Shown here: in pieces, positions 9,693-19,604 of the stretch
Layout of the letters: each line of letters opens with the position of its first letter
How positions within the stretch are numbered: the first letter of the stretch is position 1
From: Clostridium sp.
GTDB lineage: Bacteria > Bacillota > Clostridia > Clostridiales > Clostridiaceae
Direction: 5' to 3'
NCBI GenBank assembly: GCA_029851835.1
Contig: JARKVD010000025.1
Coordinates: 23,896 to 87,895 of the forward strand
Length of the DNA stretch: 64,000 nt
Translations under genes and position numbers: made by a program
Notes under the pieces: model-generated
The model's database searches: none
Seen by the model: the letters and a program-made list of their open reading frames with translations, nothing else
What the model was told of the DNA's origin: nothing

Positions 9693-9728
9693 AAAGATGT
9701 TGAACACACTGTGCTCAACATCTTTTAT
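9693..9728 (-). terminator. Terminator after phosphohexomutase
   Basis: AAAGATGTTGA (9693-9703) pairs with TCAACATCTTT (9715-9725). It separates the mutase from the guanylyltransferase on the minus strand. Confidence 0.75.
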
Positions 9729-9743
9729 TAAGTAAGTTTTCTT

Positions 9744-11471
9744 TTATAGCAAACCATTTATACTCTTTAACACATTTTCTTCTAAGTATTTAAGATTATT
9801 ATCTGCTGACTCTTCACACTCACCAGTTACCCCTAAATATATTTTCATTTTTGGCTCGGTTCCTGATGGGCGAACAACGAAGTAGCATCCATTGTCACAT
9901 ACAAACTTAAGTACATTAGATTTTGGAAGGGTTATTTCCTCTTCTGCATTAGTCTCTATATTTTTTCTAGTACTTAATTTATAGTCTTCCTTAACTGCCA
10001 CCTTGTAATCTCCAAAGGTTTTAATATTCTCTGTTCTGAAAAATTCTATAATTTCTCCAATTTTTTCTTGACCCTCTTTACCTTTTAGCTCTATAGATAT
10101 AAGTTTTTCTTTATAATATCCATACTCATTATATAAATCCATTAAACCTTCATATAAAGTTTTACCTATTGATTTGTAATAAAGAGTCATTTCACAGATA
10201 AGCATGGCTGCTACAACAGCATCCTTGTCTCTAACAAAATCCCCAGATAAGTATCCGTAACTTTCCTCAAAACCTAATAAGAATTTATTTTCACTTGGAT
10301 TACTTTCGAAATTCTTTATAAGCTCACCGATATATTTAAAGCCTGTTAATACTTCTTCAAGCTTAACTCCATATGCCTTACAAATAGGTTTTACCATATC
10401 TGTTGAAACTATTGTTTTAATTATTGTTCCTGCAGGTGTTAATTTATTCATATCTTTTAATGAAGATACAATATAATGAGTTAATAAAACTCCAACCTGA
10501 TTTCCAGTTAATACTCTATAATCACCATTGTTATCCTTAACTACAGCACCAATTCTATCACAATCTGGGTCTGTTCCAAGAATAATATCTGGATTAAAGT
10601 CCTTAGCCATTTCTAATGCTAATTTAAACACCTTGCTATCTTCTGGGTTTGGATATGGAGCAGTTGGGAAGTTTCCATCTGGAAGCTCCTGTTCTTTTAC
10701 TACTTCAACCTGTTTATATCCAAGCTTTTCTAAAGTCATTCTAACTGGGATATTTCCTGTTCCATGAATAGGTGTATATATTATTTTTAAATCAGCTGCA
10801 TGTTCCTTAACTAATTCCTCTCTAATTGTAAGATCCTTAACTCTTTCTACATAAGCTTCATACATATCTTCCCCAATGTAGTTTATAAGCCCTTTTGTAG
10901 CAGCTTCACTTTTGCTCATGACTAATACATCATTAAATGCATCTACTTTATTTACGTATCCAATTATCTCATTTGCATCAACATCTGTAACCTGGCATCC
11001 ATCACTTCCGTATACCTTATATCCATTATACTCCTTAGGATTGTGTGAAGCAGTCAAAACTATTCCTCCATCACATCCTAACTCTCTAACTGCAAATGAA
11101 AGCATTGGAGTTGGTGTAAGCTTATCATATAAATAAACTTTTATTCCATTTCCAGCTAAAACTCTACCTGCATATTCAGCAAACTCTGTAGACATATTTC
11201 TTGAATCATATGCAATAGCTACCTTAGGACTTTTACTATGTTTATTTAAATAATTGGCAAACCCCTGAGTAGCTTTACCAACAGTGTATATATTCAATCT
11301 ATTGCTTCCAGCACCTATTATACCTCTTAAACCACCTGTACCAAATTCTAAGTCCTTATAAAATCTATCTTCTATTTCCTTTTCATCTGTTATTAATCTT
11401 AATTCTTCTTTTGTATTTTCATCTATAGATGGTGAATTAATCCATAGATTATATTTATTTTTGTATTCCAT
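9744..11471 (-). CDS. pgcA: Phosphoglucomutase/phosphomannomutase (alpha-D-phosphohexomutase)
   Basis: A 575-residue phosphohexomutase interconverting hexose 1- and 6-phosphates. The active-site phosphoserine loop is TASHNPKEYNGYK, the Mg2+ loop is GTDPDCDRIG, the sugar-binding loop is GFEESYGY and the C-terminal phosphate-binding loop is RPSGTEPKMK. Length fits the long PgcA-type enzymes that act on glucose and often mannose. It lies upstream of the mannose-1-phosphate guanylyltransferase in the same direction but has its own terminator, so the two may be separately transcribed. Which hexose is preferred cannot be told. Confidence 0.9.
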   Translation of the reverse strand: MEYKNKYNLWINSPSIDENTKEELRLITDEKEIEDRFYKDLEFGTGGLRGIIGAGSNRLNIYTVGKATQGFANYLNKHSKSPKVAIAYDSRNMSTEFAEYAGRVLAGNGIKVYLYDKLTPTPMLSFAVRELGCDGGIVLTASHNPKEYNGYKVYGSDGCQVTDVDANEIIGYVNKVDAFNDVLVMSKSEAATKGLINYIGEDMYEAYVERVKDLTIREELVKEHAADLKIIYTPIHGTGNIPVRMTLEKLGYKQVEVVKEQELPDGNFPTAPYPNPEDSKVFKLALEMAKDFNPDIILGTDPDCDRIGAVVKDNNGDYRVLTGNQVGVLLTHYIVSSLKDMNKLTPAGTIIKTIVSTDMVKPICKAYGVKLEEVLTGFKYIGELIKNFESNPSENKFLLGFEESYGYLSGDFVRDKDAVVAAMLICEMTLYYKSIGKTLYEGLMDLYNEYGYYKEKLISIELKGKEGQEKIGEIIEFFRTENIKTFGDYKVAVKEDYKLSTRKNIETNAEEEITLPKSNVLKFVCDNGCYFVVRPSGTEPKMKIYLGVTGECEESADNNLKYLEENVLKSINGLL

Positions 11472-11573
11472 TTAACTCCCTCCAACCTTGTATTTCTAAT
11501 ATTTTTATGTCAAAACTTTATTTTAGGCAACAACATACTAATTAAATTATATTATACAATTCCATACTTTTCT

Positions 11574-11649
11574 ATAAGTGAATATCCAAATTTTAATTTG
11601 GTTAATATGAACTTCCTCTTTCAACTGAAGATGAGACGGAGCTTTCTTA
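11574..11649 (+). repeat. Dispersed two-hairpin repeat, copy 1 (short form)
   Basis: Short form of a repeat found throughout the window. Hairpin 1 reads AAGT-GA-ATAT-CCAAATT then AATTTGG-TTA-ATAT-GA-ACTT; a second T/C- versus A/G-rich hairpin follows. It ends three bases from the stop codon of the acyltransferase at 11652, so it is probably in that gene's transcript. Confidence 0.75.
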
Positions 11650-11651
11650 TG

Positions 11652-12392
11652 TTATTGATTTTCCAACAATTGATCTAATGGTACATCCCTCACTACTTTA
11701 GCTGGACTTCCAATCACTATTTTTCTTGATTGGACATCCTTCGTAATTAAGGCTCCAGCTGCTACCAACCCTTCTTCTTCAATAATTTTCCCTGGGAGTA
11801 CTACCGCACCAGCTCCAAGTCTTCCACCTCTTTTTATTGTTACACCTTTGAACTTTCCAAATCTCTCCTTAGATCTCGCTACATAATTGTCATTTGATGT
11901 AACAACACATGGTCCTATAAATACATAATCCTCCACTGTAGAGTATGCAGTTAAATACACATTAGTTTGTATTTTGCAATTTGAACCAACTATACAGAAA
12001 TTTTCAATAGTTACTCCTCTTCCTATAATAGTTCTTTCTCCTACAGTAACATTTTCCCTAATTGTAGCTCCATCTGCAATTAAAGTTTTTTCTCCAATAG
12101 AAGCTCCCCTATATATAATTGCACATGCTCCAATTAAACAGCTTTCACCTATTACACACCCACTTAACTTCTCTTCATCTTTAAAAATACTATTTACACT
12201 TCTCATTGGTGTTTTACCTATAACTGTATTATCATCTATTCTTACATTGTCATTTATTATTGTATCTTCATGTATTACAACATTATGTCCTATAGAGCAG
12301 TTTCTCCCTATAACAACTCTACCTTCTATTACTGAAAACTTTCCTATAGTAACATTTTCTCCAATTACAGCCTTATCAGAAACATAATTCAC
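11652..12392 (-). CDS. Left-handed beta-helix (hexapeptide-repeat) acyltransferase
   Basis: A protein of about 246 residues made almost entirely of hexapeptide repeats such as AVIGEN, VTIGKF, VVIGRN and CSIGHN, giving a trimeric left-handed beta-helix of the LpxA/WbbJ type. Such enzymes use acyl-CoA or acyl-ACP to acylate sugars, often nucleotide sugars in surface polysaccharide pathways. The C-terminal GAGAVVLPGK and VIGSPAKVVRDVP are typical. The start is either ATG 12410 or GTG 12392; I prefer the GTG (MNYVSDKAVIG...) because AAGGAAG precedes it. It lies next to the GDP-mannose genes, so involvement in glycan modification is plausible. Confidence 0.82.
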   Translation of the reverse strand: MNYVSDKAVIGENVTIGKFSVIEGRVVIGRNCSIGHNVVIHEDTIINDNVRIDDNTVIGKTPMRSVNSIFKDEEKLSGCVIGESCLIGACAIIYRGASIGEKTLIADGATIRENVTVGERTIIGRGVTIENFCIVGSNCKIQTNVYLTAYSTVEDYVFIGPCVVTSNDNYVARSKERFGKFKGVTIKRGGRLGAGAVVLPGKIIEEEGLVAAGALITKDVQSRKIVIGSPAKVVRDVPLDQLLENQ

Positions 12393-12513
12393 TACAACCA
12401 CTTCCTTCATTGTAAAAACTCTTTTTACTCCTCATTCTCATATTAGTTTACTCTCCTAAAGTAATTAATATTACAATTCAAATCCACTGGTTAATATTTT
12501 AACAATCATGCTA

Positions 12514-12541
12514 TTGTAACTTTACTTTTTAATGATATAAT
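12514..12541 (+). promoter_or_regulatory. Promoter of hydrogenase gene
   Basis: TTGTAA (12514-12519) and TATAAT (12536-12541) with a 16-base spacer, 44 bases before the ATG. Confidence 0.6.
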
Positions 12542-12585
12542 TGATTTAGATAATTTTGAATATACAGCTAATAAGGGGGATATAT

Positions 12586-14073
12586 ATGTTCACATTTGAA
12601 ACTACATTGAAAAAAATTAAACATGAGGTATTAAAGCAAATAGTTATTCTTGCTATGAATAACAATCTTACCACCGAAGAAATTTTTAATATACATAAAT
12701 TTATTATAGATAAACGAAACCCGACTTACCGCTGCTGTGTATATAAAGAAAGGGCAATAGTTAATCAAAGAGCTAAACTAGCTGCCGGTTATATGCCTAT
12801 CGATGATGAATATAGCAAACTTATAGACATAAGATACACAGACCAGATAATGTATATAATAGAATCTGCCTGTGATAGATGTCAGATTAATAAGTATACT
12901 GTAACTGAAGCCTGTAGAGGCTGTCTTACTCATAAATGTAAAGAGGTTTGTCCAGCTAACGCCATGATGACTGTTGGTGGTAAAGCTTATATAAATCAAG
13001 ATTTCTGTAAAGAATGTGGATTATGTAAAAAAGCTTGCCCTTATAATGCTATTTCTGAGGTGCTTAGGCCTTGTAAAGTTGCATGTCCTACTGGAGCCTT
13101 AAGCGTAAGCTATGATGATAGACGAGCTATTATAAATAATGAAGACTGCATTCAATGTGGTGCTTGCATGAATGCATGCCCATTCGGTGCTATTTCAGAT
13201 AAAAGCTTTGTAGTACCTGTTGCTAAAAGGCTAAAGCGCGATAGACCTATGGTTGCAATTGTAGCTCCATCCATTTCAGGACAATTTGGACCTGAAGTGT
13301 CTCTTGGACAAATTAAATCTGCCATCTTAAAAATGGGCTTTAAAGATATGGTAGAAGTTTCATGTGGTGCAGATATAGTTACAATCCATGAAACTCAAGA
13401 ATTCTTAGAAAGAATGGAAAATGAAGATGCTTATATGACCAACTCTTGTTGTCCAGGCTTCTTTAGCTACATCGAAAAGAAATTTCCTAGTGAGATTTCT
13501 AAGGTATCAAAAACAGTATCACCTATGATTGCCACTGCTCGTTTATTAAAAGATGAAGATCCAGAGCTTAAAGTAGTATTTATAGGTCCATGTACCGCAA
13601 AGAAAGCTGAAATAACTAGACCTGAAGTTGCAGGGGCTGTAGATTATGTCCTTACCTTTGAAGAATTATCTGCAATGCTAGATGCCTTTGATATAGATCC
13701 ATCCCTTTGTGATAATATTGATATAAATGAAGGTTCAGTTTTTGGTCGAGGCTTTGCCATCGCTGGAGGACTAACAGCTTCAATAGAAAATTACGTAAGA
13801 AGCGAAAACATTGATACAACCTTTAAACCGCTAAAAGTTTCTGGGCCTGAAGAAATTAAAAAGATTTTAACTCTTGCTAAAATAAACAGGCTTCCTGGTA
13901 ACTTCATTGAAGGTATGATGTGTAACGGTGGATGTATCAATGGCGCTGGAGTATTTTCAACGCCTACCTTTAGCAGGGCATCCTTCTTAAAGGAAAGCAA
14001 AACTTCTACAATCAAAAATGTAGTAGATAACTCAGCCTGTGAATCAGCTGAAAAGATTGATATGGAAAGATAA
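12586..14073 (+). CDS. Monomeric [FeFe]-hydrogenase, group-B-like
   Basis: A 495-residue cytosolic iron-only hydrogenase reducing protons or oxidising H2. The N-terminal region (about 97-201) is Cys-rich, with several 4Fe-4S ligation motifs including CKECGLCKKACP and CIQCGACMNACP. The H-cluster domain carries all three signatures: L1 NSCCPGF (286-292), L2 GPCTAKKAE (334-342) and L3 EGMMCNGGC (442-450). These differ from the classical TSCCPxW and MACPGGC of group A enzymes such as CpI and fit the less-studied group B (CpIII-like). ATG 12586 follows AAGGGGG; a frame starting at 12556 lacks a site. It is a single-gene unit with a clear terminator, with no maturase gene nearby. Confidence 0.88.
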   Translation: MFTFETTLKKIKHEVLKQIVILAMNNNLTTEEIFNIHKFIIDKRNPTYRCCVYKERAIVNQRAKLAAGYMPIDDEYSKLIDIRYTDQIMYIIESACDRCQINKYTVTEACRGCLTHKCKEVCPANAMMTVGGKAYINQDFCKECGLCKKACPYNAISEVLRPCKVACPTGALSVSYDDRRAIINNEDCIQCGACMNACPFGAISDKSFVVPVAKRLKRDRPMVAIVAPSISGQFGPEVSLGQIKSAILKMGFKDMVEVSCGADIVTIHETQEFLERMENEDAYMTNSCCPGFFSYIEKKFPSEISKVSKTVSPMIATARLLKDEDPELKVVFIGPCTAKKAEITRPEVAGAVDYVLTFEELSAMLDAFDIDPSLCDNIDINEGSVFGRGFAIAGGLTASIENYVRSENIDTTFKPLKVSGPEEIKKILTLAKINRLPGNFIEGMMCNGGCINGAGVFSTPTFSRASFLKESKTSTIKNVVDNSACESAEKIDMER

Positions 14074-14104
14074 AAAAAAGGTGGATTATTAATCCACCTT
14101 TTTT
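14074..14104. terminator. Bidirectional terminator between hydrogenase and LacI-type regulator
   Basis: AAAAAAGGTGGATT pairs with AATCCACCTTTTTT across a three-base loop, immediately after the hydrogenase stop and just before the end of the convergent regulator gene. Confidence 0.9.
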
Positions 14105-14110
14105 ATTAAA

Positions 14111-15103
14111 CTACTTACAAGAATTTCTTTTTACAATCTCATATGGTAATCTATAGTAGCTTTCCTCTATTGGAAGCTTGTTGATAAGCTTAATAAGGAG
14201 TCTCATACCAACAGAACCCATGTCATATAAAGGACGTGCTACTGTAGTTAATTTTGGATAATACACTGCCGCTAAAGCAATATTATCAAATCCTATAACA
14301 TTAACATCTTCAGGAACCTTTATTCCTTTATCTCTTAATGCATTTATAACTCCTATAGCCACTTGGTCACTACCACATAAAATTCCATCAACCTTATGGT
14401 TTTCTGTAATTTTATTTATACCTTCAGCTCCTTGCTCATACTTAAGGTTTCCTCTATAAATAAGAGCTTCATTTAAAAGACCAGCACTCTCCATAGCGTC
14501 CCTATAGCCAGCATAAATCTTTTCATGCTCTAAGGCAGTTTCCTTATCATAACCTATATAAGCTATATTTTTATTTCCAAGTGATAATAAGTATTTTACT
14601 GCTTCATTTGCACCTGAATAACTATCTATACCGATACTTGGTACATCATCTTCATCATCCATTGTACCTACAGATACAACTGGAACTCCCGAATTTTTAA
14701 TCGCAGCTTTTATATCTGCATCTAGAGAATCTCCCATGTAGATTATTCCATCTACCATCTTCTCTCTAAGAATATTAAAGCTTTCTTTTTCTCTATTTTT
14801 ATCTAAATCAGTATTACACAGCATTATGTTGTAGTTATATATACTAGCTAAATCCTCTGCACCTCTAACGATTTCTGGATAAAGCGAGTTTGATATATCA
14901 GGAATTATAATTCCTATAGTACTTGATCTTTGAGTTTTAAGACTTCTAGCTAAAATGTTAGGTCTATAATCTAACTTTTCAATTGCATCTAAAACTCTTT
15001 GCTTCGTCTCTTGATTAACTACATCTATATCATTTAAAACCCTAGAAACTGTAGCTATGGAAACATTAGCTTCTTTTGCTACATCTTTAATTGATGCTGC
15101 CAT
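14111..15103 (-). CDS. LacI/GalR-family regulator, CcpA-like
   Basis: A 330-residue DNA-binding repressor. The helix-turn-helix SIKDVAKEANVSIATVSRVL is at residues 4-23, followed by the hinge helix segment LDYRPNILARSLKT and a periplasmic-binding-protein-type effector domain (IIPDISNSLYPEIVRGAED, GFDNIALA, YPKLTTVARP). These features resemble CcpA, the catabolite control protein that acts with HPr-Ser-P, and the length fits, but the HPr contact residues were not checked. GGGTG lies before ATG 15103. It is monocistronic and convergent with the hydrogenase. Confidence 0.82.
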   Translation of the reverse strand: MAASIKDVAKEANVSIATVSRVLNDIDVVNQETKQRVLDAIEKLDYRPNILARSLKTQRSSTIGIIIPDISNSLYPEIVRGAEDLASIYNYNIMLCNTDLDKNREKESFNILREKMVDGIIYMGDSLDADIKAAIKNSGVPVVSVGTMDDEDDVPSIGIDSYSGANEAVKYLLSLGNKNIAYIGYDKETALEHEKIYAGYRDAMESAGLLNEALIYRGNLKYEQGAEGINKITENHKVDGILCGSDQVAIGVINALRDKGIKVPEDVNVIGFDNIALAAVYYPKLTTVARPLYDMGSVGMRLLIKLINKLPIEESYYRLPYEIVKRNSCK

Positions 15104-15241
15104 TACTTCACCCCTCTTCTTTTTTATACCCCTAAATTATATCTACATTAATTATACTGTAAATTTAACTAACTGAAAATAAATTCAGCTAGTTAAATTT
15201 ATTTATTCCCATAATATAGTAATTTATTCTTATATATATTA

Positions 15242-18200
15242 TTAAGCTCTCTCAACTTGAAGAAGTAATTTTTCTCCATTGATTTTAACTTCATTTGTTG
15301 CTTTTTCACTATTATAAGTTACTTCTAGAGCTAAAGTATCTCTCATAATTTGCTTTTCAAATTTCTTTATGATATTCTCAAGTGCTTCATTTCCTGCAAA
15401 GTATAGATAGATTTTATCAGAAACTTCAAATCCACTTTCTTTTCTCATATTTTGAATCTTGCTTAGTACCTCTCTTATATGTCCTTCTTCTCTAAGCTCT
15501 TCAGAAATATTAGTATCAAGAACTACTCCAAGTTCTCCCTCACCTGCAAATGCAAATCCTTCTAGTCCTTGCATTGTTACTAGCAAGTTCTCTTTATTAA
15601 GCTCAATTTCAGTTCCATCTACATCTATTGTTACTATTTCTCCGCTGTTTATTCTTTGAGCAAGATCCATTTGGTTCATAGATCCAATAGCTTTTCTTAT
15701 TCCTGGTATCATCTTACCATAGGCCTTTCCTAGTACTGGAAGGTTAGGCTTGATTTCAAAGTTAACATACTTAGAAAGGTCAGCTCCAAGCTCAACTTCT
15801 TTAATGTTAAGCTCATCCTTAACGATATCTCCATAGTATTCAGGAAGTGATGCTACAGATACAAGCATTTTTCCAAGTGGCTGTCTGTTCTTGATGTTAG
15901 CACCGTTTCTAGCACTTCTTCCAAGTTGAACTATTTTGTAAGCAGTATCCATTTCTTCTTCTAGCTTCTTATCAACTTCAGCTGTTACATATTCTGGCCA
16001 TCTGCATAGGTGAACACTTTCTGGTGCTTCCTTATCAAATGCAACAACTAAATTTTGATATAACTCTTCTGTTACAAATGGTATAAATGGAGATGCAACT
16101 CTTGCAAAAGTAGTAAGTACTCTGTAAAGAGTCATATATGCCCCAATCTTATCATCTGTAAGCTCCTCGCCCCAGAATCTAGCTCTATTTCTTCTTACAT
16201 ACCAGTTAGATAATTCATCAACGAATGCCTCAAGCTCTTTAGCGCCTTGAGTAATTCTATAATTCTCTAAGTGCTCATCTATATTCTTAACTAATGTGTT
16301 AAGTTTAGACATCATCCACTTATCCATTACATTTTCAGATTTAAACTCTTTATAATCCATTGGATTAAACTTATCTAAATCAGCATATAGCACATAGAAT
16401 GAATAAACATTCCATAAAGTTCCGATGAATTTTCTTTGTGCTTCTATAACTCCATCCTCATAGAATCTTGATGGAAGCCATGGTGCACTAGTTGTATAGA
16501 AGTACCACCTTAAAGCATCTGCTCCCTCATTTTCAAGTACTGTAAATGGGCTAAGAACATTTCCTTTGTGCTTAGACATCTTGATTCCATCTTTATCAAG
16601 AACGTGACCTAATACGATACAGTTCTCAAATGGATTCTTTTCAAATACTGTTGTTGAAATTGCAAGTAATGTATAGAACCATCCTCTTGTTTGGTCAACA
16701 GCCTCTGATATGAATTGTGCTGGGAAATTAGCTTCAAATAGTTCTTTATTTTCAAACGGATAGTGGTACTGTGCAAATGGCATCGAACCTGAGTCAAACC
16801 AACAGTCAATAACCTCTTCAACTCTTGTCATTTCTTTATGACAGTGAGGACAATCAAGCTTAACATTATCAATGTATGGCTTGTGAAGCTCTATACCTTC
16901 TGGTACATTTATACCTTTTTCATGAAGTTCAGCTACACTTCCGATCATTTCTCTGTGACCACATTCACATTCCCATATTGGAAGTGGAGTACCCCAGTAT
17001 CTATTTCTTGAAATTCCCCAGTCAATTACATTTTCAAGGAATTTACCCATTCTTCCTGTTCTAATGTTATCTGGCATCCAGTTTATTTTGTTGTTATTCT
17101 CTATTAATTGATCTCTAACAGAAGACATTCTAACAAACCAGCTCTCTCTTGGGTAGTAAAGCAGTGGCGTGTCACATCTCCAGCAGTGTGGGTATGAGTG
17201 TAAGAACTTCTCACTCTTATAAAGAATATTATTTTCCTTTAAGAATGCTAATATCTTCTCATCAGCCTTCTTAACAAATATTCCAGCCCATGGAGTTACT
17301 GCCGGTACAAATTTACCTTCTCCATCAACTAGGTTTATTAATGGAAGACCATATTTTTTACCTATTTGGTTATCGTCATCTCCATATGCAGGAGCAATGT
17401 GTACTATACCAGTACCATCTGATAATGTTACAAAGTCACCATGAACAATATAGAATGCTTTTTCTTCTGGAGTTTCGAATTTAAACATTTGCTCATATTC
17501 TTTTCCAAGAAGCTCCTCTCCCTTAAATTCAGCGATAACTTCATACTCACCATTAAGTTTATTTAATAAACTTCTAGAAAGAATTAAGTGTTCTCCTTCA
17601 TGTAAAACTTCAACATAATCATAAGATTTGTTTACTGCTAAAGCAACGTTACTTGGTAATGTCCAAGGTGTTGTTGTCCATACTAATATATATTTATCTT
17701 CATCTTTTAGCTTAAATTTAACATAAGCTGAACTGTCTCTTACATCTTTATATCCTTGAGCAACCTCGTGAGAAGATAAAGTTGTTCCACATCTCGGACA
17801 GTAAGGCATTACCTTATGCCCTTTGTATAATAGATCTTTATCCCACATTTGTTTTAGAGCCCACCATACTGATTCTATATAATCATTGTGGTAAGTTACA
17901 TACGGATTTTCCATATCAACCCAGTATGCTAATCTCTCAGACATTTCTCTCCACATTTCAACGTAAGAGAATACACTATCCTTACACTCTTTAACAAAAG
18001 CCTCTACACCATAATCTTCAATTTCTGGCTTACCTGAAATTCCAAGTTTTTTTTCAATCTCAAGCTCAACTGGAAGTCCATGAGTATCCCATCCAGCTTT
18101 TCTTAAAACCTTATAACCCTTCATAACCTTATATCTAGGAATAATATCCTTCATAACCCTTGTTATAACATGACCTATATGTGGCTTACCATTAGCTGTT

Positions 18201-18343
18201 GGCGGACCATCATAGAATGTGAAAAATTCACCATCGTCATTTAAGTCAAAATTCTTCTGTATTACATTTTTTTCTTCCCAAAGCTTAAGTATATCTTTCT
18301 CGATATCCATAAAAGACTTTGTGTTGTCAATTTTCTTGTACAT
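15242..18343 (-). CDS. ileS: Isoleucyl-tRNA synthetase
   Basis: A 1033-residue class I aminoacyl-tRNA synthetase charging tRNA-Ile in the cytosol. The HIGH motif is in [12 protein letters not shown] (about 45-56), the CP1 editing region contains [10 protein letters not shown] and [11 protein letters not shown], and the KMSKS motif is KMSKHKGN. Features such as [13 protein letters not shown] and a length above 1000 residues, with no obvious C-terminal zinc finger, fit the eukaryote-like IleRS2 class rather than the roughly 920-residue IleRS1 of Bacillus. AGGAGG-type sequence precedes ATG 18343. Expression is controlled by the T-box leader upstream, which senses uncharged tRNA-Ile. Confidence 0.95.
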   Translation of the reverse strand: MYKKIDNTKSFMDIEKDILKLWEEKNVIQKNFDLNDDGEFFTFYDGPPTANGKPHIGHVITRVMKDIIPRYKVMKGYKVLRKAGWDTHGLPVELEIEKKLGISGKPEIEDYGVEAFVKECKDSVFSYVEMWREMSERLAYWVDMENPYVTYHNDYIESVWWALKQMWDKDLLYKGHKVMPYCPRCGTTLSSHEVAQGYKDVRDSSAYVKFKLKDEDKYILVWTTTPWTLPSNVALAVNKSYDYVEVLHEGEHLILSRSLLNKLNGEYEVIAEFKGEELLGKEYEQMFKFETPEEKAFYIVHGDFVTLSDGTGIVHIAPAYGDDDNQIGKKYGLPLINLVDGEGKFVPAVTPWAGIFVKKADEKILAFLKENNILYKSEKFLHSYPHCWRCDTPLLYYPRESWFVRMSSVRDQLIENNNKINWMPDNIRTGRMGKFLENVIDWGISRNRYWGTPLPIWECECGHREMIGSVAELHEKGINVPEGIELHKPYIDNVKLDCPHCHKEMTRVEEVIDCWFDSGSMPFAQYHYPFENKELFEANFPAQFISEAVDQTRGWFYTLLAISTTVFEKNPFENCIVLGHVLDKDGIKMSKHKGNVLSPFTVLENEGADALRWYFYTTSAPWLPSRFYEDGVIEAQRKFIGTLWNVYSFYVLYADLDKFNPMDYKEFKSENVMDKWMMSKLNTLVKNIDEHLENYRITQGAKELEAFVDELSNWYVRRNRARFWGEELTDDKIGAYMTLYRVLTTFARVASPFIPFVTEELYQNLVVAFDKEAPESVHLCRWPEYVTAEVDKKLEEEMDTAYKIVQLGRSARNGANIKNRQPLGKMLVSVASLPEYYGDIVKDELNIKEVELGADLSKYVNFEIKPNLPVLGKAYGKMIPGIRKAIGSMNQMDLAQRINSGEIVTIDVDGTEIELNKENLLVTMQGLEGFAFAGEGELGVVLDTNISEELREEGHIREVLSKIQNMRKESGFEVSDKIYLYFAGNEALENIIKKFEKQIMRDTLALEVTYNSEKATNEVKINGEKLLLQVERA

Positions 18344-18435
18344 ACCCTTGCTTCCTCCTTATACATTATTCGTACATCTGTTACTATTCTTAACAAACTT
18401 TATATTTATCTTACCTATTTTAAATATAATAGATT

Positions 18436-18470
18436 AAAAATAAAACTCCGCCCTACTAAAGGACGAAGTT
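18436..18470 (-). terminator. Regulated terminator of the ileS T-box
   Basis: Ten-base stem (18444-18453 with 18461-18470, including G-U pairs) with a U-rich tail in the minus-strand RNA. Confidence 0.8.
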
Positions 18471-18551
18471 ACTTCGCTTATACCACCTACAGTGCTTTTA
18501 ATTTTAGATACTAACATATCCTATTCTTTAACGCAGAAATACGGAAAAACT

Positions 18552-18684
18552 TACTTAAGTGATGCTCCAAATCTTTGATTTGATAATCAGAAGTTAAGTG
18601 AGTGTCTAAATCTTTGATTTAGATACTCGAACTTACTCTGTGAGCACTCCTTCAAATAAAATGAGAAGAAGCTTCCTCTTATTG
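18552..18684 (+). repeat. Dispersed repeat, copy 2 (long form), inside ileS T-box
   Basis: Long form with two successive AAATC-TTT-GATTT hairpins followed by the TTC...GAGAAGAAG terminal unit. It occupies the stem I to antiterminator linker of the ileS leader. Confidence 0.8.
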
Positions 18685-18822
18685 TTTCAGTTCTCAGCTC
18701 CTAGGTGATTTTCCTTTAACTCGCCCTATGGGTTTCCACCAAGCCCCACTCTCTTTAAGTTTACAATTAAAGTACTCTCCTATTCTTAGCCTTTATATTC
18801 TTTTTACGGTAAAATTATTTTT

Positions 18823-18851
18823 ATTATAATTATATTACATAAAATTTTCAA
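18823..18851 (-). promoter_or_regulatory. Promoter of the ileS T-box transcript
   Basis: On the minus strand TTGAAA (18846-18851) and TATAAT (18823-18828) are separated by 17 bases; transcription should begin near 18815, just before stem I. Confidence 0.7.
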
Positions 18852-18954
18852 TGTAAAGGCTTTTAACATTTACATTACTTTTGCCGCACAATTGAATAAA
18901 ATTTTTGATACTATTCATACTTAAGTATATACTTATTAATTCGGAGGTATTATT

Positions 18955-19587
18955 ATGGTTATTACATGGCTCGGACATTCATGTTTTCTTCTTGAAACAT
19001 CAAAAGGTTCAAAAATTTTAATAGATCCCTTTAACCCTATGCTAGGTAACTCCACATATAAAGGTTCTGTGGACATAGTTACAATTAGCCATAATCATTT
19101 TGATCACAATTACACCAAGGAACTTAACCCTGGCTTTTTAACCTTAACCTCTCCTGGCACATATGAGTCTGAAGATATTAAAATTCAAGGCTTTCCATCA
19201 TACCATGATAAAGTAAACGGTCTTAAAAGAGGAAGTAATACCATTTTTACCTATAAAGCTGATAATTTCAAACTCTGCCACCTAGGTGACCTTGGCCATA
19301 TGCTAAAAGATGATTCAATAGATTTAATCGGCTCTATTGATGTTCTTTTCATTCCTATTGGTAGTAACTTTACTATCGATGCTGAAGTCGCTTATTTGAT
19401 ATGTAAAAAGATACAAAGTAAAATTGTAATTCCTATGCACTATAAAACTTCTCATTTAAATTTCCCTGGTGAAGGCATAGAAAAATTCATAGCACTTATG
19501 AAAAATGCTATGAATTTAAACTCAAACACTTTAATTTTAGATGATCTTTCACAGATTAAAAATCAAGTAAAAATCCTTCAGCTCTAA
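18955..19587 (+). CDS. Metallo-beta-lactamase-fold hydrolase (UPF0173-like)
   Basis: A 210-residue protein starting WLGHSCFLLE, with the metal-binding motif SHNHFDHN (H-x-H-x-D-H), a further GDLGH metal-site segment and a terminal MHYKTSH. These are the features of the small metal-dependent hydrolase group that includes Bacillus YtkL; substrates are unknown. CGGAGGT precedes ATG 18955. Monocistronic, convergent with the FolT-like gene and sharing a terminator with it. Confidence 0.82.
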   Translation: MVITWLGHSCFLLETSKGSKILIDPFNPMLGNSTYKGSVDIVTISHNHFDHNYTKELNPGFLTLTSPGTYESEDIKIQGFPSYHDKVNGLKRGSNTIFTYKADNFKLCHLGDLGHMLKDDSIDLIGSIDVLFIPIGSNFTIDAEVAYLICKKIQSKIVIPMHYKTSHLNFPGEGIEKFIALMKNAMNLNSNTLILDDLSQIKNQVKILQL

Positions 19588-19603
19588 GACATAATCTTAG
19601 AGC
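19581..19603. terminator. Shared terminator of MBL-fold and FolT-like genes
   Basis: GCTCTAAGA (19581-19589) pairs with TCTTAGAGC (19595-19603). The stop codon of the plus-strand gene lies inside the stem. Confidence 0.65.
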
Positions 19604-19604
19604 T

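Larger units (their letters stand above)
18436..18815 (-). promoter_or_regulatory. T-box leader of ileS, interrupted by a repeat
   Basis: Minus-strand leader with T-box hallmarks: a stem I start containing AGGAGAGTAC (around 18775-18785), a likely specifier ATC (Ile) at 18707-18709 in AAAATCACC, the antiterminator bulge-type sequence AGGTGGTATAAGCG near 18476-18490, and a terminator formed by GGACGAAGTT (18461-18470) and AACTCCGCCC (18444-18453) written on the plus strand, followed by U-rich sequence. Between stem I and the antiterminator lies a full long copy of the dispersed repeat (18552-18684). Uncharged tRNA-Ile should favour readthrough into ileS. Confidence 0.85.

Noticed and set aside
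11974..12387. Plus-strand frame of 137 codons opposite the hexapeptide acyltransferase
   Set aside because: A by-product of the regular hexapeptide repeats; Ser/Pro/Ile-rich low-complexity product without a ribosome site.
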